Origin: JAEUIG01 sp046349775
GTDB lineage: Bacteria > Planctomycetota > Planctomycetia > Planctomycetales > Planctomycetaceae
Assembly: GCA_046349775.1 (NCBI GenBank)
Contig: JAXMBS010000009.1
Span: 38,424 to 102,423, forward strand
Reading direction: 5' to 3'
Length of the DNA: 64,000 nucleotides
Shown here: piece after piece, positions 40,826 through 50,588 of the stretch
Layout of the letters: the number at the start of each line of letters is the position of its first letter
How positions within the stretch are numbered: the stretch's first letter is position 1
The notes under the pieces: generated by a model
What the model was told of the DNA's origin: nothing
Database searches by the model: none
Seen by the model: only the letters and a program-made list of their open reading frames with translations
Position numbers and translations under genes: made by a program

Positions 40826-43560
40826 CGTATCACGGGGCCGAATGCACCGTCGTCGCCGCTCCGGGCGTCTCCGCGACGGGCGTCGTCCGCGACGTCGAAC
40901 CCACGAACCGATCGCCGGCGCTCAGGTGATTTTGACGGCGTTGTCGGGCTCCAAGCAGGCACGACGGCTACATCACCACGACGACAGACGTGACACTGGT
41001 CGCTACGAACCTGCAGGCTCGCCGCTCGGCAAGGGCAACAGCATCAAGGTCATTCCGGTGAACCGGCCTTATCTGGCAAGTCTGCAGTCCCTTGCATTGC
41101 CGGAAGCCCGCGAGCTGCAGCCGATTGTCCGGGACGTCGAACTGCGGAAAGCGGTCTGGGTGACTGGCCGACTGTACGACGAGACCACCGGCGCGCCGGT
41201 CCAGGGAACGCTGCATTGCGCGCGCCGCGCGACAACGAGTATGTCGCCCGGTACCGCAGTTTGACGCCCCAGGCCTCACGTATGCCCCTCGGCAACGACT
41301 GGTACTACAGCCCACAGATGCTGAAGGCCGGTTCCGGATTCCCGTCACGCCGGGACGCGGCGTGCTGTGCGCTCAGGTGTTCGGCCAAACATATCGCACT
41401 GGCCACGGTGCCGACAATATCTCGCACTTGCTGCCGAAATTCGGGAAGGACGGCGCGAGGGCGTATTCCCGACGCTGGGTCTCATTTCGGCGGAACAGCC
41501 CACAGCCTGCGGAAATCAATCCGGCGGATGCGGAGGGAGGTCACGGTTGATCTGCCCGTGTCTCCGTGCCTTACGCAAGAGCTGGTGTTCGTGGATCCTG
41601 CGGGCGAACCGGTTACTGGCGTCACGGTGATGGGTGTCAATCAGCAGCAGGCAGTGAGTCGCGCTACAGCGGTGGACCGGGTCATCGCCGTCGGCCTGAA
41701 GGAGGGTGAGGGTCAGACCGTTCGAGTCTGGCAGAACGAGCGCAAGATTGGGTTCGAGACCAAATTCAGTCCGCGTCGAGATTCCGACCGCTCACGATCG
41801 TCCTCCATCCGCCGGTCATGGTCCACGGCCGGTTGATCGATCCTCAAGGGCAACCCTTGGCGGGGAGGACGATTGAAGCCGGGCGCCCAAAGCGGAAATA
41901 CGTTCCACCAGACATTGTCAGCCTGGGCACGGACGAAACCGGAATCTTCTCGGTCGGTTTGTATGCCGACTTATCAGCTCTGGCACACGACGAAACATAC
42001 ACCGTCCTCAACCAGGAACTGGTCCCGAACGTGGGCGAATCGATCGACCTGGGCGACCTGGTGATCGATCCCAAGACGGGGGACTTCAACGCGGCCAAGC
42101 CGAAGCATCCGCCGATTGTGACGAAAGCGGCGGACGCGGCGGCAGCAACAACGCCCGCGTCGGCGACGCCCGTTGCTGAAACGCAGTTGTCGCAAGCTGG
42201 CGGGCGGGCGCCGCGATGCCGGCCAAAGGTCGGGAGATGAGCGCGCCGCGAGGCGGTACTTTGCCATCTTCAACGGCGGTCGCTGATGCTGTTCCGCCAA
42301 CACCGACGTTTCGCGGCAGTATCGTCGACGCAGCCGATCAGCCCGTTGCGAATGCCACGATTCAGATGATGCACATCCGCCGGCCGCCTTGGTACGCGGC
42401 GGTGGCGAGCGCCAGTGTGGCGTCGACGGTGCCGGTGTCGCCCAAGGGAGAGGTCGAAATTCAGCTGCCGAAGCTGCCGCCGGGCGCCGCGACCGATGGC
42501 AGCGAATGGTACGAACCGGTCGCCACGGGCGCCGGGCTACGGGTTCGCGACGCTCTCCGGATACGTCGGCAGTGCCGAGCCGATGAAGGTGCGGCTCCCG
42601 CAGGCGCAGTCGATCCGCGGCCGGATCATCGACCTCGAAGGTGTGCCGATCGCCGGCGCCGTTGTCGCCTGCGTGTTCAACGTCGCAATCGCCGTCGGAT
42701 GCGAATATCGATCAGTGGCTGGCGGACGCGCGACATACCGCCGATCGGAAAAGAATCGCCGTTCGGCGGACGGGCGTCGAGCATCGAGTAGTCGCTTTCC
42801 CCGGCTGGCCGAACTGCCAGTTTGCGACCGATCTCGGTTCCCAACACTCACAACCGATGCGGACGGGCGCTTCAGCTCGACGGCGTCGGCCGCGATCAAC
42901 TCGTCATGTTTGTGCTGACGGCAAGGGACTGCCGCAGACGCTCATCCAGGTCCTCGCCCGGCCGCTTTAACGACCGCTCACCTGCTCTCGGTGCGCCTCG
43001 CCGCGCCGAACGTCATCCACGCGCAGACTTCACCGTTGCGGCGGCCCCCAGTGCGCCGGCGCGGCGTCAGCGCGGATCTCGACTGCGCTCGCCCATCGTC
43101 GGTGCGACGATCATGACCAACCAGTTTGCCGGCTCGATCATGTCGCAGCAGGGCTTTATTGTCACGAAACCGATGCGGATGGGCGTTACGAACTGAATGG
43201 GCTTCCGTTCGGCAAGGGAAACCCTCGAAATCGTCCCGGGAGATCAGCCGTATTTGAATACGAGCTCGATCGAGTTGCCGGAAATGCGCAACCTGCAGCC
43301 GATCGCCCGGGACATTGAGCTCCCGAAAGCCATCTGGGCCACCGGCCGCCTGTTCGACGTGACCACCGGCGAGCCGGTCCAGGGACCGTGCATTACTCCC
43401 CGTTCCGCGACAACACCTTCGCTGAGCGGTATCCGCAGTACGCCGACCAGACGACTTACTTCCTCGCCGCCGATCACAACTTCCGCACCGATCGTGACGG
43501 CCGCTTCCGCATTCCGGTCATCCCTGGCCACGGCGCGCGTGCGCCAAGGCCAACACCGAT
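40690..43560 (+). pseudogene. Frameshift-riddled middle of the M56 repeat protein
   Basis: The coding signal of the repeat protein continues here but hops among all three frames. Recognisable pieces are HGAECTVVAAPGVSATGVV (from 40831), EPIAGAQVILTALSGS (near 40900), GRYEPAGSPLGKG (near 41005), DVELRKAVWVTGRLYDETTG (near 41140), RGSIVDAADQPVANATI (near 42310), RGRIIDLEGVPIAGAVV (near 42615) and DIELPKAIWATGRLFDVTTG (near 43310). At least eight frame changes are needed. Because flanking frames are clean, clustered sequence error or local decay are both possible. Confidence 0.7.
41818..42240 (+). CDS. In-frame fragment of the M56 repeat protein (end of repeat block 2)
   Basis: Within the frameshifted region this 140-residue frame is intact. 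It encodes VHGRLIDPQGQPLAGRTIE, then NVGESIDLGDLVIDPKTG, which matches the end of block 3 (GRLIDPQNSPITETQIE, GESIDLGDLVIDPQGE near 44220). It is not an independent gene. Its last residues leave the family pattern at a shift near 42210. Confidence 0.6.
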   Translation: MVHGRLIDPQGQPLAGRTIEAGRPKRKYVPPDIVSLGTDETGIFSVGLYADLSALAHDETYTVLNQELVPNVGESIDLGDLVIDPKTGDFNAAKPKHPPIVTKAADAAAATTPASATPVAETQLSQAGGRAPRCRPKVGR

Positions 43561-46516
43561 TCGTACAGAACCAGCTACGGGCGCGGAGAGAATTGAGCTG
43601 CTGGCGTCGTTCATCAGCAACGCCAACGCACCCGGACAAGTTCCCACGCTGGATCACGTCGTCCCGTCCGCGTTTCACTCGCTGGTCGAAATCAATCCGG
43701 CCGCCGATGCCGGTGAAATTGCGATCGACCTGCCGCTCGATCCGGGTTTGTCGCTCGAACTGCTGTTTACGGACGCGGATGGTCAACCGGTCACGGGCGT
43801 CTCGATCGGCGGGGTGTTTACGATGCAGGGCCATCAGACCGACTCTGATCGCGCGACCGCGGTCGGTCTGACCGACGGGTCGCCCGTGACGGTCGTCGCC
43901 CGGAATGGGGAGCGCAAGATCGGCGCGAGAATCGACATCACGCCGACGCGCGATTCCGGCCCGCAGACGATTGTTCTCTATCCACACACGATTGTCCGCG
44001 GCCGTCTCATCGACCCGCAGAACTCGCCAATCACCGAAACTCAGATCGAGGTCCGCAGCGACGACGCGAAGGGATGGGCGAACGTTGACGCACAGGTTGG
44101 CACGAATGCCAAAGGAGAGTTCACGGTCGAATTGCTCGCCGGCGACACCTACCACCTGCTCGCACGCGGCGAGAAGTACAACTACCTCGCCAAGGACCTC
44201 GCGGCCAAGCCGGGTGAGTCGATCGACCTGGGCGACCTGGTGATCGATCCGCAGGGGGAGAACTGGAAGGACGCGGTTCCGAAGCGTGCACCGATCGTTA
44301 CGAACGCCGCGACATCGGCCGCCGTTCGACAAATGGAATCGAAGCCGGTGAAGTCCGGTGCCTCATCGCGCCAGCCCGGCGGTGTGACCGAAGCGGTCGA
44401 AGTGGTCGTCACCAACGGAGCTCAAGCTCAGGAGCCGGTCACCGACGCGACTTCGAAGGCTGATGGCAGGGAGCACGCAGGCACGTTCTCAGGCCGCGTC
44501 ACGGACAGCACCGGCCAACCACTGTCCGGCGCCACGATCTGGCTGGCGATCAATTCCGGCGCCGAAGAACGGGAGCCGATGCTGAAAGAGGTCGCGACGT
44601 CCGACAAGAACGGGCGATTCCAGTTCACGCTGGACGCGGAACTGCAAGGCGCGATCGGCGATGCGGCGTCCTCCTGGTGGGTCGGGAGCCTCCTCGCGGT
44701 CGCGCCGGGGCACGGCTTCGACTGGATGCCACTGGGAGTCTTTCAAGACGGGGGAGCGCAGGATTCCGAACGGGACGAGATGAAAGCGCACCTGCTCAAG
44801 GCGGTGGGCAAAGACCGGCTGGAGTCGCGGTTGCTTGTCCTGCGGCGAGCGGACCGGCCGGTGCGCGGACAGCTCTTCGACCTCGAAGGCCGGCCGCTGG
44901 CGAACGTGGCGGTTCGCGTCGAAGCGGTAAGCCAGCCGGACGTGCGGCTGCTGCTGCAGGCGCTCCAGGAGAAGTCGAAACAACGCTACTACGACGCCGT
45001 GAACGCCACCGGAGCGGCTGGCAGCATCACTCGCGAGCACGCGCATCGACTGTACCCGCCGGTCACCACCGACGCGAGCGGACGCTTTGAACTGATGGGG
45101 ATCGGCGACGACCAACTGGCGAGCCTGACGATCCACGGAGCGGGGGTCGAGTCCCAGGTGATCAACGTTATAGGCCGGACGATGTCGCCGGCACGTCTGC
45201 CGCACCTCGACGCGTATCCCGGCGGCGCCAAGGAGGCCTATTATGGCCGGGATTTCTCACACGCGGTCGGCCCGTCAGTCCCGATCGTCGGCGTCGTCAA
45301 GGAAGCGGACAGCGGCGCGCCCGTTCCCAATACGTTGATCTACGTCGAGCGGCTGTTCGCGGAAGGGACCAGCGGAGCGGAAGGACAACTTCGCCTGGAT
45401 ACGCAGCACATGCGTACGACAACCGACGCTGAGGGCCGCTATCGTCTCGACGGCTTGCCGCCGGGAAAGGGGCATGTCCTCATCGCCAGGCCGCCGCTCG
45501 CTGAGCCGCTGCTGATGGCGCAGCAATCGGTGTCGCTCAACGCGCCCGGCGGCTCGGCGCAGACGGTCGACATCCGGATCAAGCGAACGTTCTGGATCGA
45601 AGGCCGCGTCACCGACAAGCATTCCGGAGCGGCGGTCCCGGCCTACGTCGATTATCTCGCGCTTGAGTCCAATCCATACACGCTCGACAAGCACGGACTG
45701 CAACAGGCGTTCGAGATTCACCGCTATCGGACCGACAAAGAGGGGCGCTTCCGCGTTCCCGGTTTGCCGGGGCCCGGCATCGCAATGGTCCTCGCGATCG
45801 GGGGCCGTGGATATCCGCGCGAAGTCGGAGCGGACACCGTGCCGGGTTACGACAAGGACAGCCGGTACATCCCTACAAATCCCGTCGGCTATCCGCTGGG
45901 CAACTGGAACCTGATCAAGCCGATCGATCCGCCCGTGGATGCCGCGTCGTTCACGTGTGATTTTGAACTGGACGGGGGGCAGAAAGCGGCCGGACGGGTC
46001 GCAGGACCGGACGGCGCCGCGCTCCGCAACTTCAGCGCGCTTGGCGAGGTCGTGAATGTCCCGTTCTGGAAGCAACACGCCGACGGTCAGTTCGCCGTGC
46101 AGGGCTACGACGGCGTCGGCCCGCGGCTGCTGTTCTTCAAGAACGTCGAGGAAACACTCGTCGGCAAATTGCGGGTCGAAGGTGCTGCAACGCCGGAGCT
46201 GGTCGTCACGCTGGAACCGGCGGTCCGCGTGACCGGCCGGCTGATCGCCCAGGAGACGGGTCTGCCGGCGGAGCGGTATTCGCTGTATTGCGAGTCCTCG
46301 TCGCTGGGCGCCTTCCGCATCGACGACGTCTACACCGGCGACGACGGGCGGTTCGAAGTCAAAGGGCTGATGGCCGGCCTCACGTACAAAATCAGCACCG
46401 CGAACTCGATGCGTTTCAGCAGCGGCAAGAACGACTTCACGATCGACGTGACCAAGACAAAGCCGGGCGACGTCGTCGACCTGGGGGATGTTCGCGGCGG
46501 GAAGGTTTCAAACTAG
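43388..46516 (+). CDS. Carboxypeptidase-regulatory repeat protein, C-terminal part of the M56 gene
   Basis: 1042 residues in frame, in register with the repeat protein from about 43390 (a short out-of-frame patch remains near 43540-43600). It completes repeat block 3 (RGRLIDPQNSPITETQIEV, DLGDLVIDPQGE) and contains block 4: SGRVTDSTGQPLSGATIWL, RGQLFDLEGRPLANVAVRV, VGVVKEADSGAPVPNTLIYV, IEGRVTDKHSGAAVPAYVDY. Repeats end with DGRFEL or DGRYRLDGLPPGKG-type turns. It lacks a signal peptide and a credible start (no ribosome site before 43388), which supports its being the C-terminus of the gene that starts at 37244. No catalytic motif is seen; these sandwiches are usually adhesion or carbohydrate-contact modules. 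Confidence 0.78.
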   Translation: MHYSPFRDNTFAERYPQYADQTTYFLAADHNFRTDRDGRFRIPVIPGHGARAPRPTPIRTEPATGAERIELLASFISNANAPGQVPTLDHVVPSAFHSLVEINPAADAGEIAIDLPLDPGLSLELLFTDADGQPVTGVSIGGVFTMQGHQTDSDRATAVGLTDGSPVTVVARNGERKIGARIDITPTRDSGPQTIVLYPHTIVRGRLIDPQNSPITETQIEVRSDDAKGWANVDAQVGTNAKGEFTVELLAGDTYHLLARGEKYNYLAKDLAAKPGESIDLGDLVIDPQGENWKDAVPKRAPIVTNAATSAAVRQMESKPVKSGASSRQPGGVTEAVEVVVTNGAQAQEPVTDATSKADGREHAGTFSGRVTDSTGQPLSGATIWLAINSGAEEREPMLKEVATSDKNGRFQFTLDAELQGAIGDAASSWWVGSLLAVAPGHGFDWMPLGVFQDGGAQDSERDEMKAHLLKAVGKDRLESRLLVLRRADRPVRGQLFDLEGRPLANVAVRVEAVSQPDVRLLLQALQEKSKQRYYDAVNATGAAGSITREHAHRLYPPVTTDASGRFELMGIGDDQLASLTIHGAGVESQVINVIGRTMSPARLPHLDAYPGGAKEAYYGRDFSHAVGPSVPIVGVVKEADSGAPVPNTLIYVERLFAEGTSGAEGQLRLDTQHMRTTTDAEGRYRLDGLPPGKGHVLIARPPLAEPLLMAQQSVSLNAPGGSAQTVDIRIKRTFWIEGRVTDKHSGAAVPAYVDYLALESNPYTLDKHGLQQAFEIHRYRTDKEGRFRVPGLPGPGIAMVLAIGGRGYPREVGADTVPGYDKDSRYIPTNPVGYPLGNWNLIKPIDPPVDAASFTCDFELDGGQKAAGRVAGPDGAALRNFSALGEVVNVPFWKQHADGQFAVQGYDGVGPRLLFFKNVEETLVGKLRVEGAATPELVVTLEPAVRVTGRLIAQETGLPAERYSLYCESSSLGAFRIDDVYTGDDGRFEVKGLMAGLTYKISTANSMRFSSGKNDFTIDVTKTKPGDVVDLGDVRGGKVSN

Positions 46517-46548
46517 AGAGCAGTCGCTGTAGTAACACCGGGCAAGCC

Positions 46549-46581
46549 GGAGTCGAAAACGCAGCCTGAAGGCTGAACTCC
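46549..46581 (+). terminator. Hairpin after the repeat-protein gene
   Basis: Outer arms GGAGT/ACTCC enclose inner arms CAGCC-TGAA-GGCTG. It lies about 35 nt past the stop at 46516 and has no U-tract. Confidence 0.4.
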
Positions 46582-46595
46582 AACAGGCGACATTC

Positions 46596-47678
46596 ATGTC
46601 CACCCCCTACACCCCCTCAGCCCCACAGCCCTGGAACCTCCGCCGCGTCGTCCATCTGCATCGGCGCGCCGGATTCGCGGCGACGTGGGACGAAATCCAG
46701 CGTGATCTCCGCGATGGACCGGACGCCGCAGTCGAGCGTCTCCTGCGACCGAGAGTTGATGCAAACAGCGCCGGTGCAACGCCGTTCGAAGACCTCTCGC
46801 GCGTCATCTCCGATGCGGCCGTCGAATCCGGCAACATCCAGCGGCTGAAGGCCTGGTGGCTATACCGGATGTTGTTCAGCCCCGATCCGCTCGGCGAACG
46901 ACTCACGCTGATGTGGCACAACCACTTCGCCACCAGCAACGTCAAAGTGGGGGACGTCGGGCTGATGCGGCGGCAGAATGAAACGTTCCGCCAGCGTGCC
47001 CGCGGCCCGTTCGGCGAACTGCTGGCCGCGTCGCTGCACGAGCCGGCGTTGCTGGTCTGGCTGGATGCAGACGCCAACCGCAAAGAGCATCCCAACGAAA
47101 ACCTCGCCCGCGAGATGATGGAGCTGTTCGCGCTCGGCGTCGGCCACTACACCGAGGCCGATATCAAGGAAGCCGCGCGGGCCCTGACGGGCTGGAGCGT
47201 CAACCGTGGCGAGTTCCGCCTGCAGGACGCCGTGCACGATCCGGGTGAGAAGACGGTCTTCGGCCACACCGGCGCGTGGACCGGGGACGACGCCGTCCGG
47301 CTCCTCGCCGAACATCCCGCTGCGCCGCGACGGATCGCGACACGTATTTGCGAGCTGCTCCTGGCGGAGAGTCTGGTCACCGAATCCCTGATCGCCACGC
47401 TGGCCGACGGATTGCACTCTCACAACCTCGACGTCGGTCGGGCGATCGAGTCCGTCCTGCGCAGCGAGGAGTTCTTCGCAGACGCCAGCTGTCGGGACAC
47501 AGGTGGTCGGCCCGGCTGCATTCGTCGTTGGGCGCCTCTCGCCCTCGAGCTGATGGCTCCGCCGCCGAGCACTTTGTTGCTGGCTGAAGTCACGGCAACC
47601 TCGCTGGCCGATCTGTTCGCCCCCCAAACGTCTTCGGCTGGAAAGGGGGCCGCGCGTGGCTCACGAGCCGCACGCTGA
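46596..47678 (+). CDS. DUF1800 protein, main part
   Basis: 360 residues in this frame, matching DUF1800, a family almost always encoded next to a DUF1501 gene. Marks: LRRVVHLHRRAGFAATWDE, LTLMWHNHFATSNVKV, NENLAREMMELFALGVGHYT, EAARALTGWSVN and LRSEEFF. The frame is broken in a run of six C (47620-47625): with one base changed it continues as PPNVFGWKGGRAW, the conserved end of the family. The last 13 residues written in this frame are therefore wrong. Function unproven; no clear signal peptide. Confidence 0.85.
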   Translation: MSTPYTPSAPQPWNLRRVVHLHRRAGFAATWDEIQRDLRDGPDAAVERLLRPRVDANSAGATPFEDLSRVISDAAVESGNIQRLKAWWLYRMLFSPDPLGERLTLMWHNHFATSNVKVGDVGLMRRQNETFRQRARGPFGELLAASLHEPALLVWLDADANRKEHPNENLAREMMELFALGVGHYTEADIKEAARALTGWSVNRGEFRLQDAVHDPGEKTVFGHTGAWTGDDAVRLLAEHPAAPRRIATRICELLLAESLVTESLIATLADGLHSHNLDVGRAIESVLRSEEFFADASCRDTGGRPGCIRRWAPLALELMAPPPSTLLLAEVTATSLADLFAPQTSSAGKGAARGSRAAR

Positions 47679-47920
47679 TTGCGCGGGCGAACTTCGCACA
47701 TTCGCTTGTCAGCGGCGAACTGCATCCGCGCGCCACCGCCTTTGATGCCGGCAAACTCGCTGCTGCCCACGGATTCGCAGATTCCACCGGCTGTGCGTCG
47801 TTCTTCGCACAGCTCCTGCTCGGCCGGCCCGAGCTGCCGGTCCAGTTTCAACCCTTCGTTGATACGCCGAATCGCCTTGTGTCGGCGATTCTGGCTTCCC
47901 CGGACTTCCAACTCGCCTGA
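47626..47920 (+). pseudogene. DUF1800 C-terminal segment, displaced by one base
   Basis: In the frame after the C6 run the sequence reads NVFGWKGGRAWLTSRTLIAR and runs on to the stop at 47918-47920, ending VSAILASPDFQLA. That is the normal DUF1800 end. The stop overlaps an ATG (47920), and the DUF1501 gene starts 12 nt later, so the two genes are translationally close. Confidence 0.75.
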
Positions 47921-47931
47921 TGGAGAATCCC

Positions 47932-49140
47932 ATGTTCGCTCGCTCAGTTTCGCGCCGGCACTTTCTCCGCGATTCGGCCCTCATCGCGATGGCGCCGGGC
48001 ATTCCGGCCTTTCTCGGCCGCACCGCGCGCGGCGCGGACGCGAAAACCGATGGCCGGATTCTGGTTGTGATCCAGATGGACGGCGGCAACGACGGCATCA
48101 ATACCGTCATCCCGTTTGCCGATCCTGGCTATGCGGAGCACCGCAAGGAACTCAAGATCGCCGACGACAAACTCATCAAGCTGAACGACCAGGTCGCACT
48201 GCATCCCAACCTGAAGCCGTTCGCCGAGCTGCTGGATGACGGTCGGCTGGCGATCGTCCAGGGAGTGGGTTATCCGAATCCCGATCGCTCGCACGACGTC
48301 AGCATGGCGATCTGGCAGACAGCCCGGTTCGATCCCGATGAGCACAACTCGTTCGGCTGGATCGGCCGCGCGCTCGACGCCGCGCCGCAGCCCGCCGACG
48401 GAGCGCCGCACTCCGTCCTCATCGCCGATCGCACGCCGCCAGTCGCGCTGCGCGGCCGCCGGTCGGCCAGCGTGGCATTCACCAGCTTCGGCGATCTGCA
48501 GTTGAAGTCGGGCGCGGCGCTCGCCGCATCGCCAACGTCGACTGACAGCGACGATCTGCTCGCCTTTGCGCGCCGGACGGCGCTCGATGCCACGGCCACG
48601 GCCGATCTGGTCGCCGACGTCGCCCGCTCGTCGGCCGCCGATGCGGCCGCCTATCCGACCACCGAACTCGCCGGCCGCCTCAAAACCGTCGCCCAGCTCA
48701 TCAAGGCCGGGTTCGCAACTCCGGTCTACTATGCCATCCAGTCCGGCTACGACACGCACGCGGCGCAGCTGCCGGCGCACGGACGACTGCTCCGCGAACT
48801 GGCCGCCGCGGTGAAAGCATTTCTCGATGACCTCAAGTCCGCCGGTGCGGGCGATCGCGTGCTGGTCCTGGGCTTCAGCGAGTTCGGCCGCCGCGTCGAA
48901 GAGAACGCATCGCTGGGGACCGATCATGGCACGTCGGGACCGGTGTTCCTCGCCGGCGCGGGGATCAAGTCCGGGCTGCACCAGGCGACGCCCAGCATGA
49001 CTGATCTAGTCGACGGCGATCTCAGGATGTCGGTCGACTTCCGCAGCGTGTACGCGGCGATCCTCACACGCTGGCTGATGATCGATCCGCTGCCTGTGCT
49101 CAATGGCGAGTTCCCGACGATCGATGCTGTCATCGGGTAG
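47932..49140 (+). CDS. DUF1501 protein (DUF1800 partner type)
   Basis: 402 residues from ATG 47932, preceded by GGAG with a 6-nt gap; ATG 47920 in the same frame overlaps the DUF1800 stop and is an alternative. Tat leader SRRHFLRDSALIAMAPGIPAF. Conserved segments are VIQMDGGNDGINTVIPF, QGVGYPNPDRSHDVSMAIWQ, GYDTHAAQLPAHG and VLGFSEFGRRVEEN with GTDHGTSGPVFLAG. This is the DUF1501 subgroup that pairs with DUF1800; the two gene products are presumed to act together, role unknown. Confidence 0.9.
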   Translation: MFARSVSRRHFLRDSALIAMAPGIPAFLGRTARGADAKTDGRILVVIQMDGGNDGINTVIPFADPGYAEHRKELKIADDKLIKLNDQVALHPNLKPFAELLDDGRLAIVQGVGYPNPDRSHDVSMAIWQTARFDPDEHNSFGWIGRALDAAPQPADGAPHSVLIADRTPPVALRGRRSASVAFTSFGDLQLKSGAALAASPTSTDSDDLLAFARRTALDATATADLVADVARSSAADAAAYPTTELAGRLKTVAQLIKAGFATPVYYAIQSGYDTHAAQLPAHGRLLRELAAAVKAFLDDLKSAGAGDRVLVLGFSEFGRRVEENASLGTDHGTSGPVFLAGAGIKSGLHQATPSMTDLVDGDLRMSVDFRSVYAAILTRWLMIDPLPVLNGEFPTIDAVIG

Positions 49141-49214
49141 CGCCACGCCGCGGCAACCGGCTCCTGACTCCCCGACGGTGAACCTCCGTGCCGAACGATG
49201 TAAGATCAGTGGGC

Positions 49215-50288
49215 ATGGCCGATTTCAAAGTCACCGAGCTTTCCGGGGATGTCGACTTCGACAACCTCCCTTACTGGGACGTCGTGATCATCGGCGCCGG
49301 CCCGGCCGGGCTGGCCGCCAGCCTGACGACGGCGCACCGCGCCCTCACCACGCTGGTCATTGAGGCCAAGGACCGCGCCGGCGGGCAGCCGCAGTTTCTG
49401 TACCCCGACAAGCAGATTGTCGACATCCCGGGCTTTCCCGACGGCATCTCCGGGGAAGAACTTTCCCGCCGCACCTACCGGCAGGCCGTGGACGCGCTCG
49501 TCCAGTTCCGGTTCAACGAAGAACTGGTTTCGATCGACGACACCGACGAGCGCGTGAACGACGATGCGCTCAAACGCGTGGTCACCAGCCGCGGTGCGTA
49601 CCTCTGCCGCAAAGTGATCATTGCCTGCGGTCTGCTCCACTTCCCGAGGCGGATGCCGGTCCTCGACCAGCTCGGATCCGCCAATGTCCACTACAAGGTG
49701 CCGAAGATTGGCGATTACGAAGGTCGCAACGTCGCGGTCGTCGGCGGCGGCGACTCAGGTCTCGACGCTGCGCTGATGGTGCTCGCCCGCGGCGGCGAGG
49801 TTGACCTCATCGTCCGGGCCGCCACCGCCCGCGGCAAAGAGAGCAGTCTGAACAAGATTCGCGATGACGGGGGCCGCGTGCACCTGTCGGCCGAGATCAC
49901 CGCCGCCCGGTTCGCCGGCGATCGCATCGAACTCACGCTTGGCACCGGCGAAACGCTGCTCTGCTCGCTCGTCATTGTCCAGATCGGTTTCCTCTCCGCC
50001 AAAGACACGTTCCAGCGATTAAACCTGACGCTCAATGACGACGGCAGCATCAGCATCGATCCGTACTTCGAGACGAGCCGGCCGGGCGTCTTCGCCGTCG
50101 GCGACGTGCACGGCGACATCAAGCTGATCGCCGTCGCCTGGGCCGAAGGCATCCAGGCGGCCATCCATGCCTTCAACGAGATCACGAGCCCCTACTGGCT
50201 CAATGAGAAGCGGCTGAAGGACCACAAGATCGCGCTCATCGGCGAAAAGATCGCTCGCGCCGCCACACGCGCGCCCGCGCGGAAATGA
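49215..50288 (+). CDS. Thioredoxin-reductase-like flavoprotein, ferredoxin-NADP reductase type
   Basis: 357 residues. FAD-binding GAGPAGLAAS near residue 20, NADPH-binding GGGDSGLDAALM, and the second FAD motif GVFAVGDVHGDIKLIAVAWAE. The thioredoxin-reductase CxxC redox pair is absent; the equivalent region reads IIACGLLHFPRR. This fits the ferredoxin/flavodoxin-NADP reductase (FNR type 2) branch, which passes electrons between NADPH and a ferredoxin. ATG 49215 is chosen because similarity starts there; a GTG at 49188 in frame is possible, and neither has a strong ribosome site. No ferredoxin gene is adjacent. Confidence 0.82.
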   Translation: MADFKVTELSGDVDFDNLPYWDVVIIGAGPAGLAASLTTAHRALTTLVIEAKDRAGGQPQFLYPDKQIVDIPGFPDGISGEELSRRTYRQAVDALVQFRFNEELVSIDDTDERVNDDALKRVVTSRGAYLCRKVIIACGLLHFPRRMPVLDQLGSANVHYKVPKIGDYEGRNVAVVGGGDSGLDAALMVLARGGEVDLIVRAATARGKESSLNKIRDDGGRVHLSAEITAARFAGDRIELTLGTGETLLCSLVIVQIGFLSAKDTFQRLNLTLNDDGSISIDPYFETSRPGVFAVGDVHGDIKLIAVAWAEGIQAAIHAFNEITSPYWLNEKRLKDHKIALIGEKIARAATRAPARK

Positions 50289-50375
50289 AGGAAAGAAAAA
50301 CAGGAGGCAACGGAGAGAACGGAGAAGTCCACACAGAGCCCATTGTGATCCTTGTTCCCAAGCTCCTGCTTCGCG
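50286..50375. repeat. Composite intergenic repeat, left of rtcA
   Basis: AAAAACAGGAGGCAACGGAG with GAACGGAG after it, followed by CTTGTTCCCAAGCTCCTGCTT. The same two parts in the same order recur at 51678-51746 on the other side of rtcA. Confidence 0.65.
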
Positions 50376-50435
50376 TACAAGGTTGGACCGCCAAGGTCAA
50401 CCGCGCGTCACATGAACGGAAGAAAGATAAGTCCT

Positions 50436-50555
50436 ACAGAAGGTCACGAAGGACACAAAGAATCTGGTGCAATGAATCGATCAACCCTGATGAGTCGAAT
50501 TACACAACTCGTTCATCCATCTTCTTCCTTCTTCGTGCTCTTTGTGACCTTCTGT
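50436..50555. repeat. Inverted repeat element (copy B)
   Basis: Left arm 50436-50463 (ACAGAAGGTCACGAAGGACA...) and right arm 50529-50555 (TTCTTCGTGCTCTTTGTGAC...) are imperfect reverse complements and match copy A at 27915-27997 in both arms. Located between the flavoprotein gene and rtcA. Confidence 0.7.
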
Positions 50556-50588
50556 TCAAACCCGTCTGTCTTTTCAGTAACAACATGA

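Noticed and set aside
43388..43390. Independent start of the C-terminal repeat protein at ATG 43388
   Set aside because: No ribosome site or signal peptide, and the repeat unit is entered in its middle.
40690..43560. Programmed frameshifting in the M56 repeat gene
   Set aside because: At least eight frame changes without a shared slippery site do not fit a programmed mechanism.
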